A stretch of DNA of 64,000 bases from Streptomyces xinghaiensis S187. Its GTDB lineage: Bacteria > Actinomycetota > Actinomycetes > Streptomycetales > Streptomycetaceae. A program made the translations under genes and the position numbers. The notes under the pieces were generated by a model that saw only the letters and a list, made by a program, of their open reading frames with translations, did not search any database and was not told the DNA's origin. The stretch lies in NCBI RefSeq assembly GCF_000220705.2, contig NZ_CP023202.1:496001-560000 (forward strand). Direction: 5' to 3'. This document shows, one piece after another, positions 16,693 through 24,655 of this stretch. The first letter of the stretch is position 1. Each line of letters begins with the position of its first letter.

Positions 16693-17343
16693 TCAGCCGA
16701 CCATGATGCCGCCCGGGCCCTCGGGCCCTCCGCCGGTCTGCGGACCCGGTCCCCCGCCGTGCTGCGGCATCGGCCCCCGGCCGAGCTGGAGGCCCGGCCC
16801 CCCGCCGTGCTGCGGCCCCGGCCCGCGGCCGAGCTGCAGCCCCGGCCCGCCGGAACCGGCGCCGTCCGCGGGTGCCGGGCGGCTGCCCGCCAGGACACGC
16901 CGGCCGGCCGCCCCGTACACCCGTTCCACGGCGAGCCGGATCACCAGGCGCCGCTCCGCCACCATCGCGGCCCGGAAGCCCTCCCAGTCCGGGTGCTCAC
17001 CCTGGAAACCGCGGAAGACCCGGACCAGTTCATCGGCGACCGCGTCGTGCGGGTCGGTGGTGATCGGCGTCAGCTCGGCCTCGCCCTCGGCCACCATGTA
17101 GGAGAAGCCGTTGCTGCTGGTGACGTAGAAGCTCGCGCGCGGATCGCGGCGCAGATTACGGGTCTTGGCCCGGTTGTAGGTCACCATGAGGCGGATGACG
17201 CGGGACTGGGGATCGTAGGCGTAGCCGACGTTGGAGAGCTGGGGGCGGCCGTCGCGCTTGAGGGTGACGAGCGTGCCGATGTGGTGCGCCTGCAGAAGCT
17301 CGTACAGGGCACTGTCGCCGGTTTTTCCCATGGGCTCAGTCAT
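16693..17343 (-). CDS. PPOX class F420-dependent oxidoreductase-like protein with repetitive tail
   Basis: 216 residues. Residues about 8-140 form the split-barrel flavin/F420 fold: LLQAHHIGTLVTLKRDGRPQLSNV in pieces, RLMVTYNRAKTRNLRRDPRASF and VTSSNGFSYMVAEGEAEL, matching PPOX F420-dependent enzymes (R-D-G-x-P-x-x-S and T-x-x-R-x-K-x-x-N-x-x-R-D-P). Residues about 168-216 are a Gly/Pro/Gln tail of 16-residue repeats. It would use F420H2 or FMN to reduce an unknown substrate in the cytoplasm. The start is ATG at 17343, with another ATG at 17331; neither has a good ribosome binding site. Confidence 0.82.
   Translation of the reverse strand: MTEPMGKTGDSALYELLQAHHIGTLVTLKRDGRPQLSNVGYAYDPQSRVIRLMVTYNRAKTRNLRRDPRASFYVTSSNGFSYMVAEGEAELTPITTDPHDAVADELVRVFRGFQGEHPDWEGFRAAMVAERRLVIRLAVERVYGAAGRRVLAGSRPAPADGAGSGGPGLQLGRGPGPQHGGGPGLQLGRGPMPQHGGGPGPQTGGGPEGPGGIMVG
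16751..16846 (-). repeat. Two tandem 48-bp units in the PPOX protein tail
   Basis: Units 16751-16798 and 16799-16846 differ at a few positions and each encodes 16 residues of the pattern GPGLQLGRGPxPQHGG. A third, partial copy follows toward the C-terminus. Confidence 0.8.
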
Positions 17344-17714
17344 GCGGTGAGAATACGGGGCCGATAAGGCGGCGGAACAGGCCCGGCAGGCAGTAACGGC
17401 TGGACATTTCCGGGGAGTTCGGCAGACTGTACGCTGTCGCTGCTGTCCGGTTGTTTTGTGCCCGGTGCCGTCGCGTTTTCCCGCCGCCGGGGGTTTTCCC
17501 GTGCGCGCGGACGACGGATTTCCGGATTCCGCTCCGTGGGCCGTTCCGCGGTACGGAAGGGGAGGCGCGGTCTCCCGCCGTCCCGGACGTATGGCCCGGC
17601 CGTATGTCCCCGGCGAACGGGCGGCGGGCGGCAGTCGGCTCCCGTACGCGCAAGACGGTGCCCTCGCCGCCCGCGGGGGATGTGAGGCGGACGAGGGCAC
17701 CGTGGTCCGTGCGG
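17344..17714. other. 371-bp gap with a terminator
   Basis: No gene recognised. It contains the hairpin for the efflux operon at its right end and presumably the promoter of the PPOX gene at its left end. Confidence 0.5.
17656..17702 (-). terminator. Terminator of the MacAB-like efflux operon
   Basis: CGGTGCCCTCG (17656-17666) pairs with CGAGGGCACCG (17692-17702), and the next CCGCC/GGCGG extends the stem to about 16 bp with one bulge. It begins 12 nt beyond the permease stop codon. Confidence 0.75.
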
Positions 17715-18974
17715 TCACGTGGTGGACAGGGCCTCCGTGGGAGGCAGCCGCGCGGCGCGCAGCGCGGGATAGAAGCCGGCCAGCCCGCCGATCACCAGGG
17801 TCGCACCGACCCCGCCCGCCATCGCCCAGACCGGCACCACCGAGGGCCAGCCCTGGTAGGTGGCGTAGCCGGAGGTGACGGCGATGCCGAGCAGGACCCC
17901 GCCGATGCCGCCGAGCGCGGACAGCAGCAGCGCCTCGCAGAGGAACTGGTTGCGGACCTGGCCGCGGGTGGCCCCCAAGGAGCGGCGCAGACCGATCTCC
18001 GACCTGCGTTCGAGTACCGAGATGACCATGGTGTTGGCCACCCCCACGCCGCCGACGAGCAGGGCGACCGCGCCGAGCCCCAGCAGCAGTCCGCTGAGGG
18101 TGTCGTCGGTGGCCTGCTTGGCGGCGAGCACGTCGGACGGCCGGGAGACGTTGGCCTCGCTGGGGTTCTCCGGGTTGGCGGTGGCACCGAGGATCGCCTG
18201 TACGTCGGTGACGGCCGCCTCCTCCACACGGGTGTACACCGTCGTCGGGTAGCCGTCGAAGCCCAGTTCCTCCTCGGCGAAGGTCCAGCCGGTCAGCGCG
18301 GCGGAGTCCAGCTCCGGGACGAGTTCGTTGGGGGCCAGCAGGCCGACGACGGTGACCCACTGCCCGGCCATCCAGACCTTCGTGCCGGTCCCGGCCCGGA
18401 ACACCCCGAGCTGCTCCGCGGCCGTGGGGCCGAGCACCACGGCCGGGTACCGCTGGTTGGCCGCGTTCAGCCACCGGCCGTCGACGATCTCCGCACCTGC
18501 GGTCTCCGGCAGATCCGTGCGGGCCGCGTAGACGTTGAGGCCGCCGGTCTCCTCCTTGGGGATGTGGTCGTTCCGGTAGACCTTGGCCCCGGTCTTGCCG
18601 AGGGCGGAGACCGACTCCACCTCCGGGATGTTCCCGATCATCTCCACGGACTCGTCCGGCAGATGGGCGGCGCCGCCGCCGAAGGACTGGCCGGGGGTGA
18701 CGGTGAGCAGGTTGGTGCCCAGCGCGGAGAGCCGGCGGTTGAGGTCCTCGGTGCTGGAGGTGGAGATGCCCACCACGCCGACCATGGCGGCGATGCCGAT
18801 GGCGATGCCGAGCGCCGAAAGGAACACCCGCAGGGGCCGGGAACGCAGTCCGGAGCCGCCCACCCGCAGGACGTCGGCCGGGTTCATCCGGGCCGGCCTG
18901 GGGCGGGGCCGGGCCGGGCGGGACGGGGCCGGGCGCACCGGCTCCTCCGCGGCGGTCTCCTTCACGGTGGTCAT
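17715..18974 (-). CDS. MacB/FtsX-type ABC transporter permease
   Basis: 419 residues. A Pro/Arg-rich cytoplasmic N-terminus is followed by a first transmembrane helix (about 48-70), a large extracytoplasmic domain (about 75-285, MacB periplasmic-core type, beginning STSSTEDLNRRLSALG), and three C-terminal helices (about 295-400) containing the FtsX signature ERRSEIGLRRSLGATRGQV in pieces. It overlaps the ATPase gene by 4 nt (ATGA), so they are translated together. With the ATPase and adaptor it forms a MacAB-like exporter. It lies just outside the Hpg genes and may or may not export the cluster product. Confidence 0.9.
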   Translation of the reverse strand: MTTVKETAAEEPVRPAPSRPARPRPRPARMNPADVLRVGGSGLRSRPLRVFLSALGIAIGIAAMVGVVGISTSSTEDLNRRLSALGTNLLTVTPGQSFGGGAAHLPDESVEMIGNIPEVESVSALGKTGAKVYRNDHIPKEETGGLNVYAARTDLPETAGAEIVDGRWLNAANQRYPAVVLGPTAAEQLGVFRAGTGTKVWMAGQWVTVVGLLAPNELVPELDSAALTGWTFAEEELGFDGYPTTVYTRVEEAAVTDVQAILGATANPENPSEANVSRPSDVLAAKQATDDTLSGLLLGLGAVALLVGGVGVANTMVISVLERRSEIGLRRSLGATRGQVRNQFLCEALLLSALGGIGGVLLGIAVTSGYATYQGWPSVVPVWAMAGGVGATLVIGGLAGFYPALRAARLPPTEALSTT

Positions 18975-19750
18975 CGCACGGCCTCCCCCGCGGTCAGGGC
19001 GGCGGCGGGTACCGGGGCCGGTGCGAGGGCCCCGCCGTCGTCCGGGCCGGCGGCGAGCGCGGGTCCGGCGCCGTCCGAGTCGTGTTCGATCCGGCCGTCG
19101 CGGATCCGGACCTCGCGCGGCAGGGAGGCCGCGATGTCCCGGTCGTGGGTGATCACCACGACCGTGGTACCGGCCCGGTGCAGCTCGTGCAGCAGCTCCA
19201 TCACCACCAGGCCGGACCGGGAGTCCAGCGCACCGGTGGGCTCGTCGGCTAGCAGCAGCGGCGGGTCGCCGAGCACCGCGCGGGCGATGGCCACCCGCTG
19301 TTTCTCACCGCCGGAGAGCTGGTGCGGCTCGTGGTGGAGCCGGTGGCCGAGGCCGACCCGGCGCAGGGCACGCTCGGCGAGCCTGCGCCGCTCGGCCCGC
19401 GGGCGGCCGCTGTAGAGCAGCCCGTCCGCGACGCTGTCCAGGGCCGGGATGCCGGGGGCGAGGTGGAACTGCTGGAAGACGAAACCGATCGTTCCGGCGC
19501 GCAGCGCGGACAACTCGCGGTCGCTGAGGTGGTCGATGTCGTGCCCGTCGATGCGCACGGTGCCGGCGGTGGGGCGGTCGAGGGTGCCCATGATGTTGAG
19601 CATCGTGGACTTCCCGGAGCCCGACGGGCCGACGACGGCCAGCAGTTCGCCGCGCCGGATGACGAGCCCGGCGTCCCGCAGCGCCGTCACGTCCCCGTAC
19701 GTCTTGCGGACCCCGGACAGTTCGACCACCGGGCTGGGCGCTTCGGTCAC
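18971..19750 (-). CDS. MacB-type ABC transporter ATP-binding protein
   Basis: 259 residues. Walker A is GPSGSGKST near 42-50, Q-loop VFQQFHL, signature LSGGEKQRVAIARA near 144-157, Walker B LLLADEPTGALD near 165-176, and H-loop VVITHDRD. The LolD/MacB subfamily is shown by the DEPTGALD and FQxFxLxP segments. The C-terminus carries an acidic, Ala-rich tail after residue about 225. It drives the FtsX-type permease encoded next to it. GTG start overlapping the adaptor stop by 4 nt. Confidence 0.93.
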   Translation of the reverse strand: MTEAPSPVVELSGVRKTYGDVTALRDAGLVIRRGELLAVVGPSGSGKSTMLNIMGTLDRPTAGTVRIDGHDIDHLSDRELSALRAGTIGFVFQQFHLAPGIPALDSVADGLLYSGRPRAERRRLAERALRRVGLGHRLHHEPHQLSGGEKQRVAIARAVLGDPPLLLADEPTGALDSRSGLVVMELLHELHRAGTTVVVITHDRDIAASLPREVRIRDGRIEHDSDGAGPALAAGPDDGGALAPAPVPAAALTAGEAVR

Positions 19751-21162
19751 TTGGGGACCCCCACGACCAGGCCGTCGGTGATGCCCTTGCCGGACACCTC
19801 CACCAGGCTGTCCGCGAACATGCCGAGCTTCACCGCACGCCGCTCCACGGTGCCGTCCGCGTCGACGACCTCCACGGCGTAGCCGCCGCCGCGCTCCGCC
19901 ACCAGCGCGTTGACGGGGACGGCGAGGACGTTCTCGCGGGTCTCCGCCTTCACCGTGACCTCGACGCCGGCGGCCTGGTAGCTGCCGAGCCCCTTCTGCT
20001 TCGCGATCTCCAGCTCCACGGGCAGGGTGGGGTCCTCGTTCCCGCCGCCGTTCCCGGGACCGCCGGAGCCGGCGTCGCCGGCGTCGCCGGAGCCCGAGAG
20101 GGTGCCGACATCCGTGACCTCCGCCCGGACGGTGCTGTCGTCCGGGAGGGTGACGGTGGCCTTGGTGCCCTTCTCGACGAGGTCCTCGTACCGCACGTCG
20201 AGATCGACGGTGACGATGCGTTCGGTGCCGGTCCAGGTCAGGACGGTGCCGTTGAGCAGGGCACCGGGGGAGGTCTTCACGTCGGCGACGCGGCGGGCAC
20301 CGGGCGCCACCACGGCGTCCCCGGGTCCGACCCTGCCGGTCTCCTCGCGGCCGAGGTCGTCCTGCCAGTCCCGGACGGCCTCGGCGGTGGTCTCCGTGTA
20401 CGTGTCGTCGGCGGTGAAGCCGGTGTAGCCGAGTTCGGAGAGGTTCTTCTCCAGGATCTTGACGTCGCCGCCCTCACTGCCCGGCCCCAGGGTGCGGTAG
20501 AAGGGCGTGGAGCCGTAGAGCAGCGGGACCTTCTCCTCGTCGGCGCGGTAGACGGTGCCGCCGCGCTTGATGACGTCGCCGTCCTCGGGCACCCAGGTGA
20601 TGATCCCGGCGCTTCCGCCGTCGCCGCCGGTGCCGTTCCGCGCCGGCTGCCCGCTCCCGGCTCCGGCCGGGGCCTGGACGGCCGAGGCCTCGCCGTAGCC
20701 GAGGTTTCCGTCGACCGTCTCGGTGCGGGTCAGGGTGGTGCGCTGGATCTCGGCGGTCTTCGGCGGGGCGGAGGGGGCGGCGTTCGCCTCGCCCGCTCCG
20801 TCGCCGCCGAGGGCCCCGGTGGTGGCGGCGCCGGCCGCCGCGACCACGGTGATCGCGGCGGCCACGATCATCGAGGTGCGCAGCGGACGGCTTCTGCGGT
20901 GGCTCGCCGGCGGGGCCGCGCCCTCGCCGTCGTCGCCGCTGCCGGCGGTCTCCGCCGGCTTCTCCCGGGTTTCGAGGTCCCGGGCCGTTTCCCGCGGCCC
21001 GGGGTCCCCGGAGGTCTCCCGGGTGGAGGCCCCGGCCGCCGGGCGGTCGGCCACCTCGCCGGGGGTGCGCAGTTCCAGGGCCGCGGAGGGATCGCCGGAC
21101 GGGCCCGGACGGTCCGCCCCCTCGTCCCGCTCGCGCTCCTGTGTCCCGTCCGGTGCCGTCAC
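19747..21162 (-). CDS. Efflux periplasmic-adaptor (HlyD/MacA-like) with peptidoglycan-binding domain
   Basis: 471 residues. An unusually long charged N-terminal region (about 1-110, acidic and Arg-rich) precedes one transmembrane helix (MIVAAAITVVAAAGAA region). The extracellular part contains a PG_binding_1-like unit (VKILEKNLSELGYTGFTADD, then TTAEAVRDWQDDLG) and the barrel-sandwich/beta-barrel segments of membrane-fusion proteins (VDLDVRYEDLVEKGTKATVTL, in pieces, and VLAVPVNALVAERGG). It links the ABC permease to the cell wall. GTG start overlapping the lipoprotein gene stop by 4 nt. Confidence 0.85.
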   Translation of the reverse strand: MTAPDGTQERERDEGADRPGPSGDPSAALELRTPGEVADRPAAGASTRETSGDPGPRETARDLETREKPAETAGSGDDGEGAAPPASHRRSRPLRTSMIVAAAITVVAAAGAATTGALGGDGAGEANAAPSAPPKTAEIQRTTLTRTETVDGNLGYGEASAVQAPAGAGSGQPARNGTGGDGGSAGIITWVPEDGDVIKRGGTVYRADEEKVPLLYGSTPFYRTLGPGSEGGDVKILEKNLSELGYTGFTADDTYTETTAEAVRDWQDDLGREETGRVGPGDAVVAPGARRVADVKTSPGALLNGTVLTWTGTERIVTVDLDVRYEDLVEKGTKATVTLPDDSTVRAEVTDVGTLSGSGDAGDAGSGGPGNGGGNEDPTLPVELEIAKQKGLGSYQAAGVEVTVKAETRENVLAVPVNALVAERGGGYAVEVVDADGTVERRAVKLGMFADSLVEVSGKGITDGLVVGVPK

Positions 21163-21740
21163 TGTGCGCCGCCGCCCGAGATCGTCACGCCGCCGCCGGG
21201 CCACTTGTCCTGACAGGCCGCCCGGGCCTGCTGGAACTCGTCGTCGGCCGGGTTGATGCCGGAACCGGCGAAGTCGATCCCGAGGTTGTTGCCGTTGATC
21301 TCGGGGTCGGGGAACTTGGGGAGGCCGTTCTCGCGCATGCACTTCGCCCAGGCGGCGACCTTCGCCGAGTCCAGCGGTTCGCCGTTGCCGCCGCCCCCGC
21401 CGAGCTGGCCCTGGGGCATCTTGTCGCGGCACGCCTCCTGCGCGGACTTGAAGGACTCGGAGTTCGGGTCGACGTTGCCGTCGCCCGGGCTCAGCGCGAT
21501 GCCGCCGCCCTCCTGCTGCTGCGGGTCGGGGAAGCCGGCCACCCCGTTGTCGCGCATGCACTGCGAGAAGGCCAGCGCCTGCTCGAAGGGGCTGCCGGGC
21601 GAGGCGCTCGCCTCGGAGTCGGTGTCGCCGGCGGAGGCGGCCGACGAGTCGTCGGAGCATCCGCTGAGGAGGGCGCCGGTCAGCAGGACCGACGCCGCCA
21701 GCAGGGTTTTGGCCACGGTGGGCTTGGTTGTGGTGAACAT
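21159..21740 (-). CDS. Lipoprotein with two Cys-containing repeats, efflux-operon partner
   Basis: 193 residues. The signal has Lys, a hydrophobic core and the lipobox LLSGC (Cys about 28), so it is anchored on the outer face of the membrane. The mature part has two copies of one unit: FSQCMRDNGVAGFPDP ... ACRDKMP and WAKCMRENGLPKFPDP ... ACQDKWP, joined by a Gly-rich linker. The start at 21740 is chosen because the ten residues before it are not signal-like. It is first in the operon with the adaptor, ATPase and permease, so it probably helps the exporter. Function not established. Confidence 0.75.
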   Translation of the reverse strand: MFTTTKPTVAKTLLAASVLLTGALLSGCSDDSSAASAGDTDSEASASPGSPFEQALAFSQCMRDNGVAGFPDPQQQEGGGIALSPGDGNVDPNSESFKSAQEACRDKMPQGQLGGGGGNGEPLDSAKVAAWAKCMRENGLPKFPDPEINGNNLGIDFAGSGINPADDEFQQARAACQDKWPGGGVTISGGGAQ

Positions 21741-21936
21741 GGGGCCAAGTTGTACGCGGGCGCCGGTCACACGGCGGACACAAGCACTGTCACCGCGGTG
21801 TTACCCCGGCCGGTGCAGACTGCCGGGGGAACTCCTCCGGTCCGCGGGGGCCCGGACCGCCCGGCGCCCCCTCACAGCCCCACGCTCCCTCACCGTCCCG
21901 CGGCCCTCCCTCCGCCGCCCCCTCACGCCCGCCGCC

Positions 21937-22917
21937 TCACCGTCCGCCCGCCACCGGGAACGCCGGGGTCTCCGGGTGGCCCGGGGCACCGCGGCGGCCG
22001 CCGCCCGCGCCGTCGAGGCCGCCCACCCCGGCGATGCCCCGGTCGAGCAGGTCCACCAGGGCGTGCCTGCCCGGGACGGGCACCACGTCTCCCCCGCCGG
22101 GTCCGGTGCCGCCCGGGGCGGCGGGGCCCGGGACGGCAGCGGGGCCCGGGGACGCGAGGTCGTGCAGGGCCGCCAGGACTCCGGCGAGGTCCTCCTGGAG
22201 CCGGGTGAGGATCTCGGCGACGGCGGCGGCGTTGGACTCCAGGATGTCGCTCCACAGCCGGGAGTCGCCGCGGGCGATCCGGGTGACGTCGCGCAGCCCC
22301 TGGCCGGCGAGGTGGGCGGCCTCCGCGGAGCCGTCCCGCAGCCGTGCCGCCATCAGACTGGCGACCAGGTGCGGGGCGTGGGAGGTGAGGGCCACCGCCT
22401 CGTCGTGCGCCCGGGCCCGCATCACCCGGGGGACGGCGCCGCACAGCGCGATCAGGTCGAGGGTCCGGTCGAAGGCCCGTTTGGACGTCAGCCGGGTGGG
22501 GGTGAGCACCCAGGTGCGTTCCCGGAACAGTTCCGCGCGGGCCGCCCGCGGGCCCGACCACTCGCGGCCGGCCATCGGGTGGCCGCCGACGTAGCGGGTC
22601 GGGTCGGGTGCGGTGGCCAGGATCTCCCGTTCCGTACGGGACTTGACGCTCGCCACGTCGGTGTAGCTGAGCGCCAGCCGCCGTGCCTGCGACTCCGCCA
22701 GCACGGGCGCGACCAGGCTGGGCGGTACGGCGACCACGGCGAGATCCACGGGTTCCGGCGGCGGCGCGGCCCGTCCGGCGCCCAGGTCCTCGGCGGTGCG
22801 GGCGGCGGACTCGTCCCGGTCCGACAGGTACACGGTGACCCCCTGACGGCGGGCCGCCAGGGCGACCGAGGTGCCGATCAGGCCGGTGCCGATGACGGCG
22901 AGCGTGCGGAGGCTCAC
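21937..22917 (-). CDS. Prephenate dehydrogenase (Hpg pathway)
   Basis: 326 residues. The N-terminal Rossmann motif is AVIGTGLIGTSVALAAR in pieces, residues 7-23. GGHPMAGREWSGP is the prephenate dehydrogenase His-Pro-Met-Ala-Gly active-site segment, and SHAPHLVASLMA is the second conserved region. After about residue 270 the tail is Gly/Pro/Ala-rich and low in complexity. It converts prephenate to 4-hydroxyphenylpyruvate with NAD+, the first step to Hpg. GTG start overlapping the hpgT stop by 4 nt (GTGA), so the two are translationally coupled. Family members are standard in Hpg-type clusters. Confidence 0.93.
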   Translation of the reverse strand: MSLRTLAVIGTGLIGTSVALAARRQGVTVYLSDRDESAARTAEDLGAGRAAPPPEPVDLAVVAVPPSLVAPVLAESQARRLALSYTDVASVKSRTEREILATAPDPTRYVGGHPMAGREWSGPRAARAELFRERTWVLTPTRLTSKRAFDRTLDLIALCGAVPRVMRARAHDEAVALTSHAPHLVASLMAARLRDGSAEAAHLAGQGLRDVTRIARGDSRLWSDILESNAAAVAEILTRLQEDLAGVLAALHDLASPGPAAVPGPAAPGGTGPGGGDVVPVPGRHALVDLLDRGIAGVGGLDGAGGGRRGAPGHPETPAFPVAGGR

Positions 22918-24272
22918 GACCCGCCTCCCGGCACCGGCCCGCCGGCCGCCCCGTGCTCCGCGAGACGTTCGGTGACGAGCGCGGACAGCCGGTCCAGGCC
23001 CTCCTCGATCCGGTCGGGCGTCAGTGTGCTGACGGACAGCCGGAGCTGGCGGAACCCGGCCGAGGACCCGTAGAAGTGGTGCATGGGGGTGAACAGCACG
23101 CCGTGGCGGCGGGCCGCGTACTCCAGGAGGCCGTCGTCCACGGTGAACGGCACGGTGAGCACGACGAAGAACCCGCCCGCGGGCGCGTTCCATTCCACGC
23201 CGGGGACGTTCCCCAGCCGCTGGGCCAGCCCGTCGAGCACCTGGCGGAGATTGCGCCGGTAGACCTCCGTCTCCCGGCGGTTGGCCTCGGCGAGGCTGCA
23301 GCCGTGGGAGAGCAGCTTGCCGCCGACCAGGGCCTGCGCGATCGGGGAGGTGTTGACGGTGAGCATGCTCTTGATCTTCGACAGTTCGTCGGCGAGCAGC
23401 GTCCCGCCGCCGCTGCCGCCGGTGACCCGCTGGTCGGCGACCACGTAGCCGACGCGTGCGCCGGGCATGCAGGTCTTGGCGAACGAGCCGAGATAGACGA
23501 CCCGTTGACGGCGGTCGAGAGACTTGAGGGTGGGCAGCCGGCCGGCCGTCCCGCCGAGCAGTCCGTAGGCGTTGTCCTCCAGCAGCAGCAGGTCCTCGGC
23601 CTCGGCGATGTCCAGCAGCCGGTGCCGGGCGGCGAGGTCCATGCTGGCCCCGGAGGGGTTGGCGAAGTCGGGGGTGACGTAGCAGGCGCGGACCCGCAGG
23701 CCCCCGGCGCGTGCCCGGCGCAGCCGTTCCACCAGGTCGTCCAGGTCGATGCCGTTCTCACGGGTGCGCACCGGGAGCACGGGCAGATCGGCGAGGAGCG
23801 CGGCGCCGGTCAGGCCGACGTAGGTCGGGCTCGGTGCCAGCAGCGCCTCGCGGTCGTCGGCGCGCAGCGCGCGCAGCACCAGGAACATCGCCTCCTGGCA
23901 GCCGACGGTGACCACCACGGAGCCGGGGCCGGTCTCGATTCCCTCGTCCACGGCGAGGCTCCGGGCCACCAGGGAGGTGATGATGCCCTTGGTGGCTCCG
24001 TACTGGAACAGGGTGCGGGCGACCTCCGCCTCGTCCATCCCCCGTTCGGTGCGCAGGTGGTCGCAGAAGACCCGCAGGTACTCGGGTAACCGGTCCACGT
24101 CGTAGAAGCCCTCGTAGGGCCGGCCCGCGGCGAAGGAGACCGCGCGGGGATGGGTGTCGGCGATCTGGTTCAGCAGGTTCATGGACTCCATCGACACATC
24201 GCCGAGCGATGCGTGCAGCGCGTCCGCGGACAGCCCCGCCGGGGCGGTCTCCGATTGCAGGATTTCCGTCAT
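22914..24272 (-). CDS. hpgT: 4-Hydroxyphenylglycine aminotransferase
   Basis: 452 residues, class I/II PLP aminotransferase fold. The PLP lysine is K266 in LGSFAKTCMPGARVGY; the Asn and Tyr contacts lie in TPDFANPSGASM and LLEDNAYG. The family resemblance is to HpgT-type proteins, which transaminate 4-hydroxyphenylglyoxylate to L-Hpg, using Tyr as amino donor and regenerating 4-hydroxyphenylpyruvate. ATG start with AAGGA 6 nt upstream. It is divergent from hmaS across a 383-bp promoter region. The assignment rests on context with hmaS, hmo and Hpg-specific A domains. Confidence 0.92.
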   Translation of the reverse strand: MTEILQSETAPAGLSADALHASLGDVSMESMNLLNQIADTHPRAVSFAAGRPYEGFYDVDRLPEYLRVFCDHLRTERGMDEAEVARTLFQYGATKGIITSLVARSLAVDEGIETGPGSVVVTVGCQEAMFLVLRALRADDREALLAPSPTYVGLTGAALLADLPVLPVRTRENGIDLDDLVERLRRARAGGLRVRACYVTPDFANPSGASMDLAARHRLLDIAEAEDLLLLEDNAYGLLGGTAGRLPTLKSLDRRQRVVYLGSFAKTCMPGARVGYVVADQRVTGGSGGGTLLADELSKIKSMLTVNTSPIAQALVGGKLLSHGCSLAEANRRETEVYRRNLRQVLDGLAQRLGNVPGVEWNAPAGGFFVVLTVPFTVDDGLLEYAARRHGVLFTPMHHFYGSSAGFRQLRLSVSTLTPDRIEEGLDRLSALVTERLAEHGAAGGPVPGGGS

Positions 24273-24655
24273 CTGAGTCCTTGTCGCATGCGGGAGAGCG
24301 TGGGGGCGTTACGGGGCACGGCGCGTGCCGCGCGCCCTCAGCATCGTCCGTCGCGGGATCCCCGGCAATGGCCGCGCGGGGCGGATATCCGCGCGGCGGC
24401 GGGGAACACCGTCCGCCGTTTGCCGGCTTTCCCTTGACAGGTGCGGACTTCACCGCGGCGCCCGTAGCATCGGGCCGCAGAAACGAAATGCCCGGCCTCG
24501 CGGCCCGCGGTGAGGGGGAACCCCCGGAAGAGGAATACACGGGGCCGTTTTCGATGACGGTCCGGATCTTTCCCGGGGACGCGGATATTCCTCCGCCATT
24601 CCGCGGCACGGCGTGCGGGGCTTTGAATCCGCACCTTCTCCGTACGAGGACTCCC
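24273..24655. promoter_or_regulatory. Divergent promoter region of hpgT and hmaS
   Basis: 383 bp without a gene. TTGACA at 24434-24439 (plus strand) is a perfect -35 hexamer, but no -10 lies at normal spacing; TAGCAT at 24465-24470 is 25 nt away. No StrR-type palindrome (GTTCGACTG-N11-CAGTCGAAC, used by many glycopeptide regulators) was found. It must drive both halves of the Hpg pathway. Confidence 0.55.

Noticed and set aside
24434..24470. TTGACA and TAGCAT as a complete hmaS promoter
   Set aside because: Spacing is 25 nt, too long for a standard sigma-70-type promoter; kept only as a possible -35.
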